This document shows positions 6,618-8,029 of a stretch of DNA of 8,029 nt, piece by piece. This stretch comes from JAWXTP01 sp044433415. GTDB lineage: Bacteria > Bacteroidota > Bacteroidia > Bacteroidales > Rikenellaceae. A program made the translations under genes and the position numbers. Below the pieces are notes generated by a model. That model worked only from the letters and a program-made list of their open reading frames with translations. It had not been told where the DNA came from and searched no databases. Position 1 is the first letter of the stretch. Each line of letters begins with the position of its first letter. The stretch lies in NCBI GenBank assembly GCA_044433415.1, contig JAWXTP010000132.1, forward strand, positions 1 to 8,029, given 5' to 3'.

Positions 6618-6649
6618 CATACATAATAAATATTTAAATAATACATATC

Positions 6650-8017
6650 ATGTTAGTAAGAGTTTTATTTCAGAATTTCTTGTCATATTATGAAGGAGTG
6701 GAGTTTAACATGCTTCCAAACCCTAAACGAACAAGATTTAAGGAACACATATATAACACGAGTAACCCTGCTGTACTAAAAGTTAGCGCTATATATGGTG
6801 CAAATGGAGCTGGCAAATCTAACATATTAAAAGGCTTTGAGATATTACGCAGTTTGGTTCTTGACAAGAGTTACATGAGTACCGAAGACGTATATAACAA
6901 CTATCGTTTTCTTTTAGCAGACGACACTAGTAACAAACCTATCTCTATAGGTGTTGAGTTCTCTAATAACGGAAAGACCTTTTACTACAGGATTGATATA
7001 CAGGACAATCTAATCACTCTAGAGGAATTATACATTTTTAACACTGAGATAAATAAGGAAGTACCTATTTACATATCAAAATACGAAAATGGGCAACAAA
7101 ACTTAAAAGTGTATGACAGTCACGGTATAGAAAATACAGAATACGTTGACACTAAGACAACATCTTTACTTTCTAAAAACCCTACATCATCCATCCTTGC
7201 TTTACAAAATGAGTTTCCTATTATACTAAACGACGACGTAAACATAGCGTTCAACTGGTTCCACAAAAAACTTGTTATCCTACCTTTAACTACAGATACA
7301 CGAAAGTTAATAGAAAGATTTGACAGATACAATGAGCTTTTGCAATATATTAATAAACAAATATCATCAATGTCTATAGGTATTAAATCTATAGATATTA
7401 AAACGTATTCTTTAGCTGATGTATTTGCAAATAAAGTAGAGAAGAATGAGGCTATGAGATCTGAAATTTTGAAGGAGTTACAAGGTGACAAGTACAACAC
7501 TTTCCTAAAATTAAAAAGAAATAGACCTCTTTTTTCTGTTACAAAAGACAATAATGGTCAAGATATTGTAAAAGAGCTTGTATTTACTCAACAAGGTGTT
7601 TCTGGTTATGAGTGTGATATGAATATAGATAGTCAATCCGAGGGTACATTATCTTTAATTTCAAAATTACCTTTTCTATTTAGGTTATCAAAAAGGGATG
7701 TCGTTGTGTTGGTAGATGAATTAGAATCAAGTTTACACCCTCAACTTATAGAGCGATTTTTAAAGTTATTTTTAGATGACAACAACAGTAAAGGTCAATT
7801 AGTATTTACGACTCATGAAGTTCATCTGCTAGACCAACATAATCTACTAAGAGCTGATGAAGTATGGTTTGCTGAGAAACACCAAGGTCAAACAAAACTT
7901 TATTCTCTAAATGATTTTAAGGAACATAACACCATCAATATAGCAAAAGGATATTTAGCAGGCCGTTATGGAGCTATACCTTTTTTTGGCGAAAGTAACT
8001 TACTGTCTGAGCAATAA
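6650..8017 (+). CDS. RloA/AbiLi-like AAA ATPase, probable phage-defence component
   Basis: Cytoplasmic ATPase of the OLD/ABC-like AAA group (AAA_15/AAA_21, COG1106 type). The N-terminus (LFQNFLSYYEG) is the usual opening strand and loop of these proteins. Walker A is GANGAGKS (50-57). A long variable middle (about 60-310) follows. A signature-like QSEGT (329-333) comes before Walker B VVVLVDE (351-357) with catalytic E357 and the ESSLHP motif (359-364). The switch histidine is in FTTHE (386-390). The ending RADEVWF (401-407) and KGYLAGRYGAIPFF (433-446) is typical of RloA-like proteins. The length of 455 aa is normal, so it appears intact. In AbiL and related loci such an ATPase is followed by an RloB-type protein; here the window ends 12 bases after the stop, so the partner cannot be seen. 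No TOPRIM or nuclease domain is fused to it. It has its own promoter and is separated from floA by a terminator. The ATPase assignment is firm; the defence role is inference from the family. Confidence 0.9.
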   Translation: MLVRVLFQNFLSYYEGVEFNMLPNPKRTRFKEHIYNTSNPAVLKVSAIYGANGAGKSNILKGFEILRSLVLDKSYMSTEDVYNNYRFLLADDTSNKPISIGVEFSNNGKTFYYRIDIQDNLITLEELYIFNTEINKEVPIYISKYENGQQNLKVYDSHGIENTEYVDTKTTSLLSKNPTSSILALQNEFPIILNDDVNIAFNWFHKKLVILPLTTDTRKLIERFDRYNELLQYINKQISSMSIGIKSIDIKTYSLADVFANKVEKNEAMRSEILKELQGDKYNTFLKLKRNRPLFSVTKDNNGQDIVKELVFTQQGVSGYECDMNIDSQSEGTLSLISKLPFLFRLSKRDVVVLVDELESSLHPQLIERFLKLFLDDNNSKGQLVFTTHEVHLLDQHNLLRADEVWFAEKHQGQTKLYSLNDFKEHNTINIAKGYLAGRYGAIPFFGESNLLSEQ

Positions 8018-8029
8018 CAACTGTAAACT

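Noticed and set aside
6493..6693. 66-codon open frame between floA and the ATPase gene
   Set aside because: It runs through the terminator hairpin and the ATPase promoter and into the start of the ATPase gene in another frame; the composition is not protein-like.
1..8029. CRISPR array, tRNA, rRNA, insertion sequence or integrase
   Set aside because: No regularly spaced repeats with unique spacers, no cloverleaf or rRNA sequence recognised, and no transposase or integrase protein in any frame.

Overview
The window looks like a low-GC chromosome segment from a member of the Bacteroidota, most likely Bacteroidales. The reasons are that start codons lack purine-rich ribosome binding sites, several intergenic regions carry the Bacteroidota promoter -7 element TAnnTTTG (three copies of TATATTTG), and the protein set (TrkH, short NfeD, FloA, SPOR-like periplasmic protein, RloA-like ATPase) fits that phylum. 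The genus cannot be fixed from this sequence.

Layout from left to right. Positions 1-223 hold no convincing gene. They contain a 9-bp tandem repeat at the very edge, a second pair of 9-bp repeats, a 17-bp palindrome and a terminator for the leftward gene that follows. Positions 224-913 (minus) encode a 229-residue soluble protein of unknown function. A 172-bp, extremely AT-rich divergent spacer follows. Positions 1086-1850 (plus) encode a two-helix membrane protein that ends in a HAMP domain with no output domain. Positions 1902-3344 encode TrkH, the potassium channel-like subunit, with all four selectivity-filter loops intact. A recognisable promoter then starts an apparent envelope operon: a secreted coiled-coil protein with two SPOR-like repeats (3450-4946), a short NfeD (4987-5454) and the flotillin-like FloA (5466-6470). 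It closes with a very regular terminator hairpin (18-bp perfect stem).

The last gene, 6650-8017, is an RloA/AbiLi-type AAA ATPase with its own promoter and a short repeat cluster upstream. In the known two-gene arrangement an RloB-type partner follows, and the window stops 12 bases after this gene, so the partner would lie outside it.

How the genes work together: NfeD and FloA form a known membrane-microdomain pair, and the SPOR-like protein upstream may connect it to the periplasm or cell wall (inference). TrkH normally needs a cytoplasmic TrkA gating ring, which is not encoded here; the HAMP protein sits in that neighbouring position. The ATPase looks like an independent, possibly phage-defence, unit. 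I see no CRISPR array, tRNA, rRNA, insertion sequence or integrase. The best leads are the SPOR-NfeD-FloA linkage, the output-less HAMP sensor next to trkH, and the truncated candidate defence locus at the right edge; none can be called a new system from this window alone.
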